Source: VBDM01 sp035280025 (GTDB taxonomy: Bacteria > Pseudomonadota > Gammaproteobacteria > Burkholderiales > SG8-39). Taken from it: a stretch of DNA of 35,072 bases. The stretch is taken from contig DATEGT010000025.1 of NCBI GenBank assembly GCA_035280025.1, forward strand, positions 1 through 35,072. Direction: 5' to 3'. Positions 1 through 7,344 of this stretch are shown in pieces. How positions within the stretch are numbered: position 1 is the stretch's first letter; each line of letters opens with the position of its first letter. Both the position numbers and the translations under genes were made by a program. The notes below the pieces were generated by a model. It did no database searches. It was not told the DNA's origin and worked only from the letters and a program-made list of their open reading frames with translations.

Positions 1-994
1 CCTTGTAGTTATTGATCGGCCCGCAGGGGACGTTCGCGGCGTCCAGGCGCTCGATCCAGTCCCGGTTCGCGCGCCGCTTCATGATGTCCCGTACGATCGG
101 GATCAGCGCGGCGCGGTTGCGTATCCGGTCCGGCATGGTCCGGAAGCGCGGGTCGGCGGCGAGTCCGGGCTGCTCCGCCGCGGAGCAGAAGCTCGCCCAC
201 TGGCTGTCGTTGCCCGCGCCGAGAATCAGATGGCCGTCGGCGGTGGGGAAGACCTCGTACGGGAGCAGGTTCGGATGCGCGTTGCCCCAGCGCTTGGGCA
301 CGACGCCCGAGGCGAAGTAGTTGGAGATCTGGTTCGCCCCGAAGGCGACGATGGTATCGAGCAGCGCGACGTCGATGTACTGACCCTCCCCGGTCCGCTC
401 CCGGTGCAGGAGCGCCGCGGTAACAGCGACGCTGGCGTACATGCCCGCCATGACATCGGTGACCGCGATGCCGACTTTCTGGGGACCGCCGCCCGGAAGC
501 TCGTCGCGCTCCCCGGTGATGCTCATCAGGCCGCCCATCCCCTGAAAGATGAAGTCGTATCCCGGCAGGTGGGCGCTCGGGCCGGACTGGCCGTAGCCGG
601 TGACCGAGCAATAGACGATGCCCGGGTTGAGCGCCTTCAGCTGCTCGTAGCCCAAGCCGTACTTGGCGAGGCCCCCGACCTTGTAGTTCTCCAGCAGCAC
701 GTCGCACTTCGCCGCCAGCCCGCGCGCGATCCTGCCGCCCTCGGCGGTCGCAATGTCGAGCGTCACCGATTTCTTGCCGCGGTTCACCGAGAGGAAGTAG
801 GCGGATTCGCCGGTATCCTTGCCGTCGCGGTCCTTCAGGAACGGCGGACCCCAGCTTCGCGTGTCGTCGCCGGAACCGGGCCGCTCGATCTTGATCACTT
901 CTGCGCCGAGGTCGGCTAGGTTCTGCGACGCCCAGGGGCCCGCGAGCACGCGCGTGAGATCGAGGACGCGAATGTGCGAGAGGGGACGCGGCAT
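1..994 (-). CDS. CaiB/BaiF (class III) CoA-transferase, C-terminus cut by window edge
   Basis: This is a family III CoA-transferase, which moves CoA between a donor acyl-CoA and a free carboxylic acid. I translated the minus strand from ATG at 994; the frame stays open to base 1 (331 codons), so the C-terminus lies outside the window. The N-terminus has the family signature (HIRVLDLTRVLAGPWASQ, then GAEVIKIERPGSGDDTR). The Asp of VTDVMAGMYA, residue 180, aligns with the catalytic Asp169 of formyl-CoA transferase. GEGQYIDVALLD and the HPNLLPYEVFPTADG segment are also typical. The gene diverges from etfB with only 57 bp between start codons, sharing a palindromic -10 candidate. The acid substrate cannot be read from sequence; the family includes oxalate, carnitine, succinate/itaconate and bile-acid enzymes. 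Confidence 0.9.
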   Translation of the reverse strand, partial: MPRPLSHIRVLDLTRVLAGPWASQNLADLGAEVIKIERPGSGDDTRSWGPPFLKDRDGKDTGESAYFLSVNRGKKSVTLDIATAEGGRIARGLAAKCDVLLENYKVGGLAKYGLGYEQLKALNPGIVYCSVTGYGQSGPSAHLPGYDFIFQGMGGLMSITGERDELPGGGPQKVGIAVTDVMAGMYASVAVTAALLHRERTGEGQYIDVALLDTIVAFGANQISNYFASGVVPKRWGNAHPNLLPYEVFPTADGHLILGAGNDSQWASFCSAAEQPGLAADPRFRTMPDRIRNRAALIPIVRDIMKRRANRDWIERLDAANVPCGPINNYK

Positions 995-1016
995 GGGGAC
1001 GATTCGGGACGGGGCG

Positions 1017-1024
1017 ATTATAAT
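1017..1024. promoter_or_regulatory. Candidate shared bidirectional -10 element (ATTATAAT)
   Basis: The octamer ATTATAAT equals its own reverse complement and contains a perfect TATAAT on each strand. It sits between the divergent starts of the CoA-transferase (994, minus) and etfB (1052, plus). Start sites about 7 nt downstream would give leaders of roughly 16 and 21 nt. No good -35 hexamer is visible on either side. It is an A/T island in very G+C-rich sequence, and the same octamer recurs at 9028-9035 in the same context. Confidence 0.6.
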
Positions 1025-1051
1025 CCGTGTCGTTTTCTCCAGACGATACCG

Positions 1052-1804
1052 ATGAAAATCCTGGTGGCGGTCAAGCGCGTGGTCGATTTCAACGTCAAGG
1101 TGCGCGTCCGCGCGGACGGCTCCGGCGTCGAGACGTCGAACGTCAAGATGTCCATGAATCCCTTCGACGAGATCGCGGTCGAAGAGGCGGTGCGGCTGAA
1201 GGAAGCGGGAACCGCGACCGAGATCGTCGCCGTGTCCTGTGGAGGCCCGGCCTGTCAGGAGACGCTGCGGACCGCGCTCGCGCTCGGAGCCGACCGCGCC
1301 GTCCTGGTCGAAAGCGACGCCGAGCTGCAGCCGCTGGCGGTGGCGAAGCTGCTGCGGGCGATCTCGCAAAGGGAGAGCCCGAACCTCGTGATCCTCGGCA
1401 AGCAGGCGATCGACGACGACTGCAACCAGACGGGACAGATGCTCGCGGCGCTGCTCGGCTGGCCGCAGGCGACCTTCGCCTCGAAGCTGAAGATCGCCGG
1501 GGACAGGGCCGAGGTGACGCGAGAGGTGGACGGAGGCCTGGAGACGATCTCGGTCAGGCTGCCGGCCGTGGTGACCACGGACTTGCGGCTCAACGAGCCG
1601 CGCTACGTCACGTTGCCGAATATCATGAAGGCGAAGAAGAAGACGCTGGAGGTGCTCAAGCCCGACGCGCTGGGAGTCGACGTCGCCCCGCGCCTGAAGA
1701 CGCTCAAGGTCGAGGATCCTCCCAAGCGCAAGGCGGGCGTGAAGGTACCCGACGCGAAGGCTCTGGTGCTGAAGCTCCGCGCCGAGGCGAAGGTCATCGC
1801 ATGA
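1052..1804 (+). CDS. etfB: Electron transfer flavoprotein subunit beta
   Basis: This 250-residue protein is the beta subunit of the soluble ETF heterodimer, which accepts electrons from acyl-CoA dehydrogenases and passes them to ETF-QO. The start MKILVAVKRVVDFNVKVRV and the segment VKMSMNPFDEIAVEEAVRLKE are characteristic of the family, as is the C-terminal half with VTTDLRLNEPRYVTLPNIMKAKKK. ATG at 1052 was chosen over upstream in-frame codons because it gives the family N-terminus and follows the -10 candidate at 1017-1024. The stop overlaps the etfA start (ATGA), which implies translational coupling. The ETF-QO gene lies about 5 kb away on the opposite strand. Confidence 0.96.
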   Translation: MKILVAVKRVVDFNVKVRVRADGSGVETSNVKMSMNPFDEIAVEEAVRLKEAGTATEIVAVSCGGPACQETLRTALALGADRAVLVESDAELQPLAVAKLLRAISQRESPNLVILGKQAIDDDCNQTGQMLAALLGWPQATFASKLKIAGDRAEVTREVDGGLETISVRLPAVVTTDLRLNEPRYVTLPNIMKAKKKTLEVLKPDALGVDVAPRLKTLKVEDPPKRKAGVKVPDAKALVLKLRAEAKVIA

Positions 1805-2733
1805 GCATTCTCGTCATCGCGGAGCACGACAACGCCGCGCTGAAGCCCTCGACGCTGAATACCGTCGCGGCGGCGGCGAAGATCGGGCGGCAGATTGCGG
1901 TCCTCGTCGCGGGGTCCGGCTGCGCCGCGGCGGCGCAGCAGGCCTCGGCGGCCGCAGGCGTCAGGAAAGTGCTCCTCGCCGACGCGGCGCACTACAAGGA
2001 CCATCTCGCCGAGAATCTCGCGGCGCTCGTCGTCGCGCTGGCGCCCGCCTACACGCACATCCTCGCGCCCGCGACATCCTTCGGTAAGAACGTCGCGCCG
2101 CGCGTCGCGGCGCTGCTCGACGTGGCGCAAATCTCGGATATCGTCGAGGTCAAGGGCGCCGACACCTTCGTGCGGCCGATCTACGCGGGAAACGCGCTCG
2201 CCACGGTGCAATCGCAGGACAGGATCAAGGTGATCACGGTGCGCACGACCGGCTTCGACGCGGTCGCGGCGAGCGGGGGCTCGGCGGCGACCGAGAGCGC
2301 CCAGGGCGCCGCCGACGCCGGCCTTTCGGCGCTCGTGGGACGGGCGCTCACGAAATCCGAGCGTCCCGAGCTGACTTCGGCGCGGGTGATCGTCTCGGGC
2401 GGCCGCGGCATGGGCTCGGGGGAGAACTTCAAGCTGCTCGAGCCTCTCGCCGACAAGCTGCACGCGGCGATGGGCGCATCGCGCGCGGCGGTGGACGCGG
2501 GCTTCGTTCCGAACGACTGGCAGGTCGGCCAGACCGGAAAGATCGTGGCGCCCGAGCTCTACATCGCGGTGGGGATTTCGGGCGCGATCCAGCACCTGGC
2601 GGGCATGAAGGACAGCCGCGTGATCGTGGCGATCAACAAGGACGAGGAAGCGCCCATCTTCCAGGTCGCGGACTACGGAATCGTCGGAGACCTCTTTCAG
2701 ATCGTTCCCGAGCTGGTGAAGGAACTGGGATAA
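1801..2733 (+). CDS. etfA: Electron transfer flavoprotein subunit alpha
   Basis: This is the 310-residue alpha subunit of ETF, which carries the FAD. The C-terminal FAD domain is intact: SGGRGMGSGENF, then VGQTGKIVAPELYIAVGISG followed by AIQHLAGMKDS, and VAINKDEEAPIFQVADYGIVGD near the end. Length is normal for bacterial EtfA. Its ATG lies inside the etfB stop (4-nt overlap). It is followed after 15 bp by an acyl-CoA dehydrogenase, an expected electron donor. Reduced ETF would be re-oxidised by the ETF-QO encoded at 7345-9000. Confidence 0.96.
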   Translation: MSILVIAEHDNAALKPSTLNTVAAAAKIGRQIAVLVAGSGCAAAAQQASAAAGVRKVLLADAAHYKDHLAENLAALVVALAPAYTHILAPATSFGKNVAPRVAALLDVAQISDIVEVKGADTFVRPIYAGNALATVQSQDRIKVITVRTTGFDAVAASGGSAATESAQGAADAGLSALVGRALTKSERPELTSARVIVSGGRGMGSGENFKLLEPLADKLHAAMGASRAAVDAGFVPNDWQVGQTGKIVAPELYIAVGISGAIQHLAGMKDSRVIVAINKDEEAPIFQVADYGIVGDLFQIVPELVKELG

Positions 2734-2748
2734 GGATTCGGAGACGCC

Positions 2749-4530
2749 ATGAGCGAATACCAAGCCCCTTTGCATGACATGCATTTCGTCCTGCACGAGC
2801 TCGCCGGCCTCGCGGAGATCGCGCGCCTTCCCGGCTGCGAGGAGATCAATGCCGAGCTGGTGGACCAGATCCTGGAGGAAGGCGCCAAGTTCGCGAGCGA
2901 GGTGCTCTCCCCGCTGAACCGCCCCGCCGACGAAGAAGGCTCCAAATGGGACAAGGGCAGGGTCACCACCCCCAAGGGCTTCAGGGAAGCCTACAAGCAG
3001 TTCATCGAGGCCGGCTGGAACGGCCTGCAGGCGCCCTCCGAGTACGGGGGACAGGGCCTGCCGAAGCTCGTCTCGACTCCGCTGGTGGAGATGTGGAAGT
3101 CGGCCAATCTGTCGTTTTCGCTCGTGACCATGCTCACCGCGGGCGCCGCCGAGGCCCTGATACTGCGCGGCACGGACGCGCAGAAGAAACAGTACCTCCC
3201 GAGGATGATCGAAGGGACTTGGACGGGCACCATGAATCTGACCGAGCCGCAGGCCGGGACCGACCTCGCGCTGCTGCGGACCAAGGCGGTACGCGAGGGC
3301 GACCACTACCGGATCTCGGGCCAGAAGATCTTCATCACGTACGGTGAGCACGACCTCACCGAGAACATCGTTCACCTGGTGCTGGCGCGCGTCGAGGGGG
3401 CGCCCGAGGGGGTGCGGGGCATCTCGATGTTTCTCGTGCCGAAATTCCTGGTGAACGCCGACGGGTCGATCGGGCAGAGGAACGGGGTGCAGTGCGCTTC
3501 GATCGAACACAAGCTCGGGATCCACGCGAGCCCGACGGCGGTCCTGGTGTACGAGAACGCTCTGGGCTATCTGATCGGCGAGGAGAATCGCGGCCTGGAG
3601 TACATGTTCATCATGATGAACCTCGCGCGCTTCGCCGTGGGCATGGAGGGACTGTCGATTTCGGAACGCGCCTACCAGCAGGCGCTCGCGTATGCCAAGG
3701 AGAGGGTTCAGAGCCGCGACGTCGCCGGCGGCGGAAAGGCCGTGACCATCATCCACCATCCGGACGTGCGGCGGATGCTCATGAGCATGAAGTCGCAGAT
3801 CGAGGCGATGCGCACGCTCGCGTACGTGGTCGCCGCCGCGGTGGACAAGTCGGTCCGTCATCCGGACAGGGACGAGCGCACCCGCAACCAGGCCTTCGTC
3901 GACCTCATGATTCCGATCGTCAAGGGCTGGTTCACCGAGACCGGGATCGAGATCGCCTCCACCGGCATCCAGGTCCACGGCGGCATGGGATTCATCGAGG
4001 AAACCGGCGCTGCGCAGCACCTGCGCGACGCCAGGATAACGACGATCTACGAGGGCACGACCGGCATCCAGGCGAACGACCTGATCGGCCGCAAGATCGC
4101 CCGCGAAGGGGGCGCGACCGCCAAGGCGGTAGTCGGCGAGATGCGCCGGGTGGAGGCCGACCTCGGGAAGGCGGCGGGCGAGGACATGGCGGCCATCCGC
4201 GAGGCCTTCTCGGCGGCGCTGACCGCCACCGAGGAGTGCGTGTCCTGGATGGTGATCACCTACGGGAACGACATCAAAGCGGCGCACGCCGGCGCAGTGC
4301 CTTTCCTCAAGCTCATGGGCATCGTCTGCGGCGGCTGGCAGCTCGCGCGCTCGGCGCTGATCGCGCAGCAGCGCCTTTCGGAGGGAAAGGGCGAGAAGGC
4401 GTTCTACGACGCCAAGATCAAGACCGCGCGGTTCTACGCCGACCACGTGCTGACCCAGGCGCCCGCGCTGCGCAACGCCATCGTGCACGGAGCGCCGGGG
4501 GTGATGGCGCTCGCGGAGGAGCAGTTCTAG
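2749..4530 (+). CDS. Acyl-CoA dehydrogenase, long DmdC-like type
   Basis: This 593-residue FAD-dependent acyl-CoA dehydrogenase introduces a 2,3 double bond and donates electrons to ETF. It is longer than classical ~380-residue enzymes because it has an extra C-terminal domain, as in the DmdC (3-methylmercaptopropionyl-CoA dehydrogenase) group. Visible motifs are the substrate/FAD segment MNLTEPQAGTDLALLRTKA, QVHGGMGFIEETGAAQHLRD and the catalytic-base motif TTIYEGTTGIQANDLIGRK, with Glu at residue 435. The AcdA/DmdC-type C-terminal domain follows. It sits directly behind etfBA and ahead of a hydratase and a CoA-transferase, which suggests an acyl-CoA oxidation operon. No DMSP-specific partner is visible, so methylmercaptopropionyl-CoA as substrate is unproven; medium or long-chain acyl-CoA is equally possible. 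Confidence 0.93.
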   Translation: MSEYQAPLHDMHFVLHELAGLAEIARLPGCEEINAELVDQILEEGAKFASEVLSPLNRPADEEGSKWDKGRVTTPKGFREAYKQFIEAGWNGLQAPSEYGGQGLPKLVSTPLVEMWKSANLSFSLVTMLTAGAAEALILRGTDAQKKQYLPRMIEGTWTGTMNLTEPQAGTDLALLRTKAVREGDHYRISGQKIFITYGEHDLTENIVHLVLARVEGAPEGVRGISMFLVPKFLVNADGSIGQRNGVQCASIEHKLGIHASPTAVLVYENALGYLIGEENRGLEYMFIMMNLARFAVGMEGLSISERAYQQALAYAKERVQSRDVAGGGKAVTIIHHPDVRRMLMSMKSQIEAMRTLAYVVAAAVDKSVRHPDRDERTRNQAFVDLMIPIVKGWFTETGIEIASTGIQVHGGMGFIEETGAAQHLRDARITTIYEGTTGIQANDLIGRKIAREGGATAKAVVGEMRRVEADLGKAAGEDMAAIREAFSAALTATEECVSWMVITYGNDIKAAHAGAVPFLKLMGIVCGGWQLARSALIAQQRLSEGKGEKAFYDAKIKTARFYADHVLTQAPALRNAIVHGAPGVMALAEEQF

Positions 4531-4554
4531 AGGAGAGGCGGACGCGGAGACCCG

Positions 4555-5382
4555 GTGCTGCAGGAGTGGATAGGGCGGCAGGAGCATTCCGAGGACGAGG
4601 TCACGCTCGCCGCAGTCAGGCGGCTTGCCGCTCTGCTTGATCGCTCGCCGGACGAGTACCGGCGCGGTGCCCCGATTCCCGGCGGCTGGTACGTCGTCCT
4701 GTTCACGCCCGAGGCCAGGCAATCTGAGCTCGGCCCCGACGGCCACCCGCGCAAGGGCCAGTTTCTTCCTCCGGTTCCCTTCCCGCGGCGGATGTTCGCG
4801 GGGAGGCGAGTGTGGTTTCGCGAGCCACTGCGCGTCGGCGACTCGGTCAGCCGCGTGTCCCGCATCGCGGGCATCACGCCGAAGCGGGGACGGTCCGGCG
4901 AGATGTGCTTCGTGACGGTGCGCCACGAGATCTCCACGCCGCGCGGATTGGCGGTGGCAGAGGAGCAGGACATCGTCTACAGGGAGGCCGCAGCGGCCGC
5001 CGGCAAGCGCGAGGCGGCGGCGCCGGCCGGCCCGCCGGAGTGGTCGCGAGAGCTGGTTCCGGACCCCGCCATGGTCTTCCGCTACTCGGCGCTTACGTTC
5101 AACGCCCACCGGATCCACTACGACGCTGCCTACGCCCGGGAAGAAGAGGGCTATCCCGGCCTCGTCGTCAACGGCGGACTCACGACGCTGCTGCTGTGGG
5201 AGCTCGCGGCGGCGCAGAGCCGCAAAGCGATCACGGCGTCGGTGTCGCGCAACGTCAAGCCGCTGTTCGTGGGGCGCCCGCTCAGGCTGCACGGCCGTCC
5301 GGTCGCCGGGGACAGAATCCGGATGTGGGCGCTGGACTCGGAGGGCGAGCTTGCGATCGACGCCGAGCTCGCGATGGGATGA
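4555..5382 (+). CDS. FAS1-like/MaoC-type enoyl-CoA hydratase (mesaconyl/itaconyl-CoA hydratase-like)
   Basis: A 275-residue double hot-dog protein of the HTD2/mesaconyl-C4-CoA hydratase type. The N-terminal half is the FAS1-like dehydratase domain. The C-terminal half carries the signature FRYSALTFNAHRIHYD followed by EGYPGLVVNGGL, which holds the hydratase catalytic His and Asp region. It starts at GTG (4555), preceded by purine-rich GCGGAGA, and its stop overlaps the next gene's ATG by 4 nt. Relatives hydrate mesaconyl-C4-CoA in the 3-hydroxypropionate cycle or itaconyl-CoA in itaconate breakdown. The coupled CoA-transferase resembles the itaconate CoA-transferase/hydratase pairing, but no CitE-type lyase is visible here, so the substrate is open. 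Confidence 0.85.
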   Translation: MLQEWIGRQEHSEDEVTLAAVRRLAALLDRSPDEYRRGAPIPGGWYVVLFTPEARQSELGPDGHPRKGQFLPPVPFPRRMFAGRRVWFREPLRVGDSVSRVSRIAGITPKRGRSGEMCFVTVRHEISTPRGLAVAEEQDIVYREAAAAAGKREAAAPAGPPEWSRELVPDPAMVFRYSALTFNAHRIHYDAAYAREEEGYPGLVVNGGLTTLLLWELAAAQSRKAITASVSRNVKPLFVGRPLRLHGRPVAGDRIRMWALDSEGELAIDAELAMG

Positions 5383-6593
5383 GCGCGAGCGGAGGGCCGC
5401 TCGAAGGCGTGCGCGTCGTCGACCTGACCTCGGTGGTGGTCGGCCCGCTGGCGACCCAGATCCTCGCCGATCACGGCGCCGACGTGATCAAGGTCGAGGC
5501 GCAGACCGGGGACCTGATTCGGGTGATGAACGGCAAGTCGGTCACGCCGGGAATGGGCGCGAAGTTCCTGCATCTGAATCGCAACAAGCGCTCGGTCGTG
5601 CTCGATTTGAAACGCGCGGCCGGGCGCAAGGCCCTGCTCGCGCTCGTGTCGCGCTCCGACGTGTTCGTGTGGAACGTGCGCCCGGCATCGATGGCGAGGC
5701 TGGGGCTCTCCTACGAGGCGGTGAGGACGGCGAATCCCGGCATCGTCTACTGCGGCATGTTCGGATTCGGGCAGGGCGGCCGGTACCGGGACAAGCCGGC
5801 GTTCGACACGATCATCCAGGGCGCAGGCGGCATGGCCGCGCTCTACCACCGGGCCACCGGGGAGCCCCGCTACGTGCCCATGGTGGTCGCGGACAAGATC
5901 GTCGGCTTGATCGCGGCGCAGATGATCGCGATGGCGCTCTACCGCCGCGCGCGGACGGGGGAGGGCTGCTCGATCGAGATTCCGATGTTCGAGAACCTCG
6001 TCAAGTTCGTGCTCGAGGAGCACATGTACCTGAAGACCTTCGAGCCTCCGCTGGGAGAGGCCGGCGACCCGCGCCTGCTCGATCCGCAGGCCAGGCCGAT
6101 CCGGACGCGCGACGGCTGGATCTGCATTTCCGCCAACACCGACGAGCAGGCCTATGCTTTTTTCGAGGCGATAGGACGCCCGCAGCTGAAGGCCGACCCG
6201 AGGTTCTCGAGCGTGCAGGCGCGATTCGCCAATGTGAAAGCGTACTTCGAGATCCGCGCCGAGGCGCTGAAGGAAAAAACGACCGCCGACTGGCTGGAGA
6301 TTCTGGAGCGTCACGACGTGCCGGCGATGCCGTATCACACGCTCGACAGCGTGCTCGACGACCCGCACCTCGCGGACATCGGGTTTTTCGAGCTGCGCGA
6401 GCATCCAACCGAGGGCCGCATACGGAACATGCGCCTGCCGAACCGGTGGTCGAGCGGCACACGGCGCGACTGGAGGCCGGCGCCCAAGCTCGGGGAGCAT
6501 TCGGTCGACGTGCTCCGTGAAATCGGCTTCGACGACGCCGAGATTCGAGGAATGATCGCCGAAGGAATCACGGTAGACGGCCGGCGCAGCTGA
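5379..6593 (+). CDS. CaiB/BaiF (class III) CoA-transferase
   Basis: A full-length 404-residue family III CoA-transferase, probably activating the acid that the upstream hydratase and dehydrogenase then process. The N-terminus reads LEGVRVVDLTSVVVGPLATQ and then HGADVIKVEAQTGDLIR. Asp172, in VVADKIVGLIA, is at the position of the catalytic Asp of formyl-CoA transferase. GEGCSIEIPMFENL and the C-terminal small-domain segment DDPHLADIGFFELREHP are also family-typical. ATG at 5379 overlaps the upstream stop (ATGA), making it the last gene of the etfBA operon. It differs from the paralogue at 1-994, which has a longer insert near residue 55. Confidence 0.93.
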   Translation: MSASGGPLEGVRVVDLTSVVVGPLATQILADHGADVIKVEAQTGDLIRVMNGKSVTPGMGAKFLHLNRNKRSVVLDLKRAAGRKALLALVSRSDVFVWNVRPASMARLGLSYEAVRTANPGIVYCGMFGFGQGGRYRDKPAFDTIIQGAGGMAALYHRATGEPRYVPMVVADKIVGLIAAQMIAMALYRRARTGEGCSIEIPMFENLVKFVLEEHMYLKTFEPPLGEAGDPRLLDPQARPIRTRDGWICISANTDEQAYAFFEAIGRPQLKADPRFSSVQARFANVKAYFEIRAEALKEKTTADWLEILERHDVPAMPYHTLDSVLDDPHLADIGFFELREHPTEGRIRNMRLPNRWSSGTRRDWRPAPKLGEHSVDVLREIGFDDAEIRGMIAEGITVDGRRS

Positions 6594-6665
6594 ATTCGGC
6601 CGACGGCGCGGGATACGATTTCTCACGGATTTTGCAGTCAAACCCCCTGCCGCGCCGCCGCACGG

Positions 6666-6685
6666 CTGGAGGCGATGTCCTCCGG
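6666..6685 (-). terminator. Candidate hairpin after tetR (weak terminator)
   Basis: CTGGAGG at 6666-6672 pairs with CCTCCGG at 6679-6685 (one G-U pair, 6-nt loop). It lies directly beyond the tetR stop in the gap between the convergent CoA-transferase and tetR. There is no T-tract on either strand, so intrinsic termination is not assured. Confidence 0.3.
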
Positions 6686-7288
6686 TCAGCCTGTTGCCGC
6701 AGGGCGGTGGGCCTGGATCAGGCGTTCGACGGCGTGCTCGGCTCGCGCCGTGGACCGCGAATCGGCGAGCAGCCTGCGATCGTTGTAGGCGGCGAGCACG
6801 ATCCCGTAGAGCTCGAAGCCGAGCTGCCAGGGATCGGTCCCTGGAGCGAGATCGCCCTGGTCGATGGCGAGCCGGATCGCCTTGACGACGGCGCCGCGCA
6901 ATTCCCGCTGCGTCGCCACGAGCAGGTCGCGGACTGCGCCGGGGCGCTCGTCGTATTCCATGAAGGCGGAGAGGAGGAGATGCCCGCCCGCGGCGTCATT
7001 GCGCCCGATCCAGGCAAGCCAGCGGGAGAGCAGGGTGCGCAGGCGTGGAAGTCCGCGCGCTTGCTCCGAGGCGGGCGAGAAGACCTGCTCCTGAAAAATT
7101 GCCTGCGCCCGCTTGAGGGTGAGCAGCTGCAGGTCTTCCTTGGATCCGAAATGGGCGAAGAGCCCGCTCTTGGAGAGATCGAGCCTCGCGGCGAGGGAGC
7201 CGATGCTGAGGCCTTCGAGGCCCAACCGGCCGGCCATGAGCACGGCTTCGTTCAGGATCAGGGCCCGAGTGCGCGCGCCTTTGCGCAT
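6686..7288 (-). CDS. TetR/AcrR family transcriptional regulator
   Basis: A 200-residue one-component repressor. The N-terminal helix-turn-helix is clear: TRALILNEAVLMAGRLGLEG, then LSIGSLAARLDLSKSGLFAHF and GSKEDLQLLTLKRA (residues about 8-60). The rest is the helical ligand-binding/dimerisation domain, which is not family-specific. It lies 56 bp downstream of the ETF-QO gene on the same strand and next to acyl-CoA genes, so a fatty acyl-CoA or related ligand is a reasonable guess only. A palindrome in its own promoter suggests autoregulation. Confidence 0.9.
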   Translation of the reverse strand: MRKGARTRALILNEAVLMAGRLGLEGLSIGSLAARLDLSKSGLFAHFGSKEDLQLLTLKRAQAIFQEQVFSPASEQARGLPRLRTLLSRWLAWIGRNDAAGGHLLLSAFMEYDERPGAVRDLLVATQRELRGAVVKAIRLAIDQGDLAPGTDPWQLGFELYGIVLAAYNDRRLLADSRSTARAEHAVERLIQAHRPAATG

Positions 7289-7294
7289 TTACTG

Positions 7295-7323
7295 ATAGTA
7301 GGACGAACGTTCGATATTGTGAA
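7295..7323 (-). promoter_or_regulatory. Candidate tetR promoter with embedded palindromic operator
   Basis: Read on the minus strand: TTCACA (7323-7318), a 17-nt spacer, then TACTAT (7300-7295). The 10-bp perfect palindrome CGAACGTTCG (7304-7313) lies entirely inside the spacer, a standard position for a TetR-type repressor to block RNA polymerase. Predicted transcription would begin at about the ATG (7288), implying a leaderless or nearly leaderless mRNA. Operator assignment is inference. Confidence 0.5.
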
Positions 7324-7344
7324 GAGCCGCGCTCCTTTAACGGC

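Noticed and set aside
1603..5292. A 1229-codon open frame on the minus strand across etfA, the acyl-CoA dehydrogenase and the hydratase
   Set aside because: Its translation is Arg/His/Asp-rich without recognisable motifs and lies antisense to three clear genes; it is a by-product of high G+C third positions.
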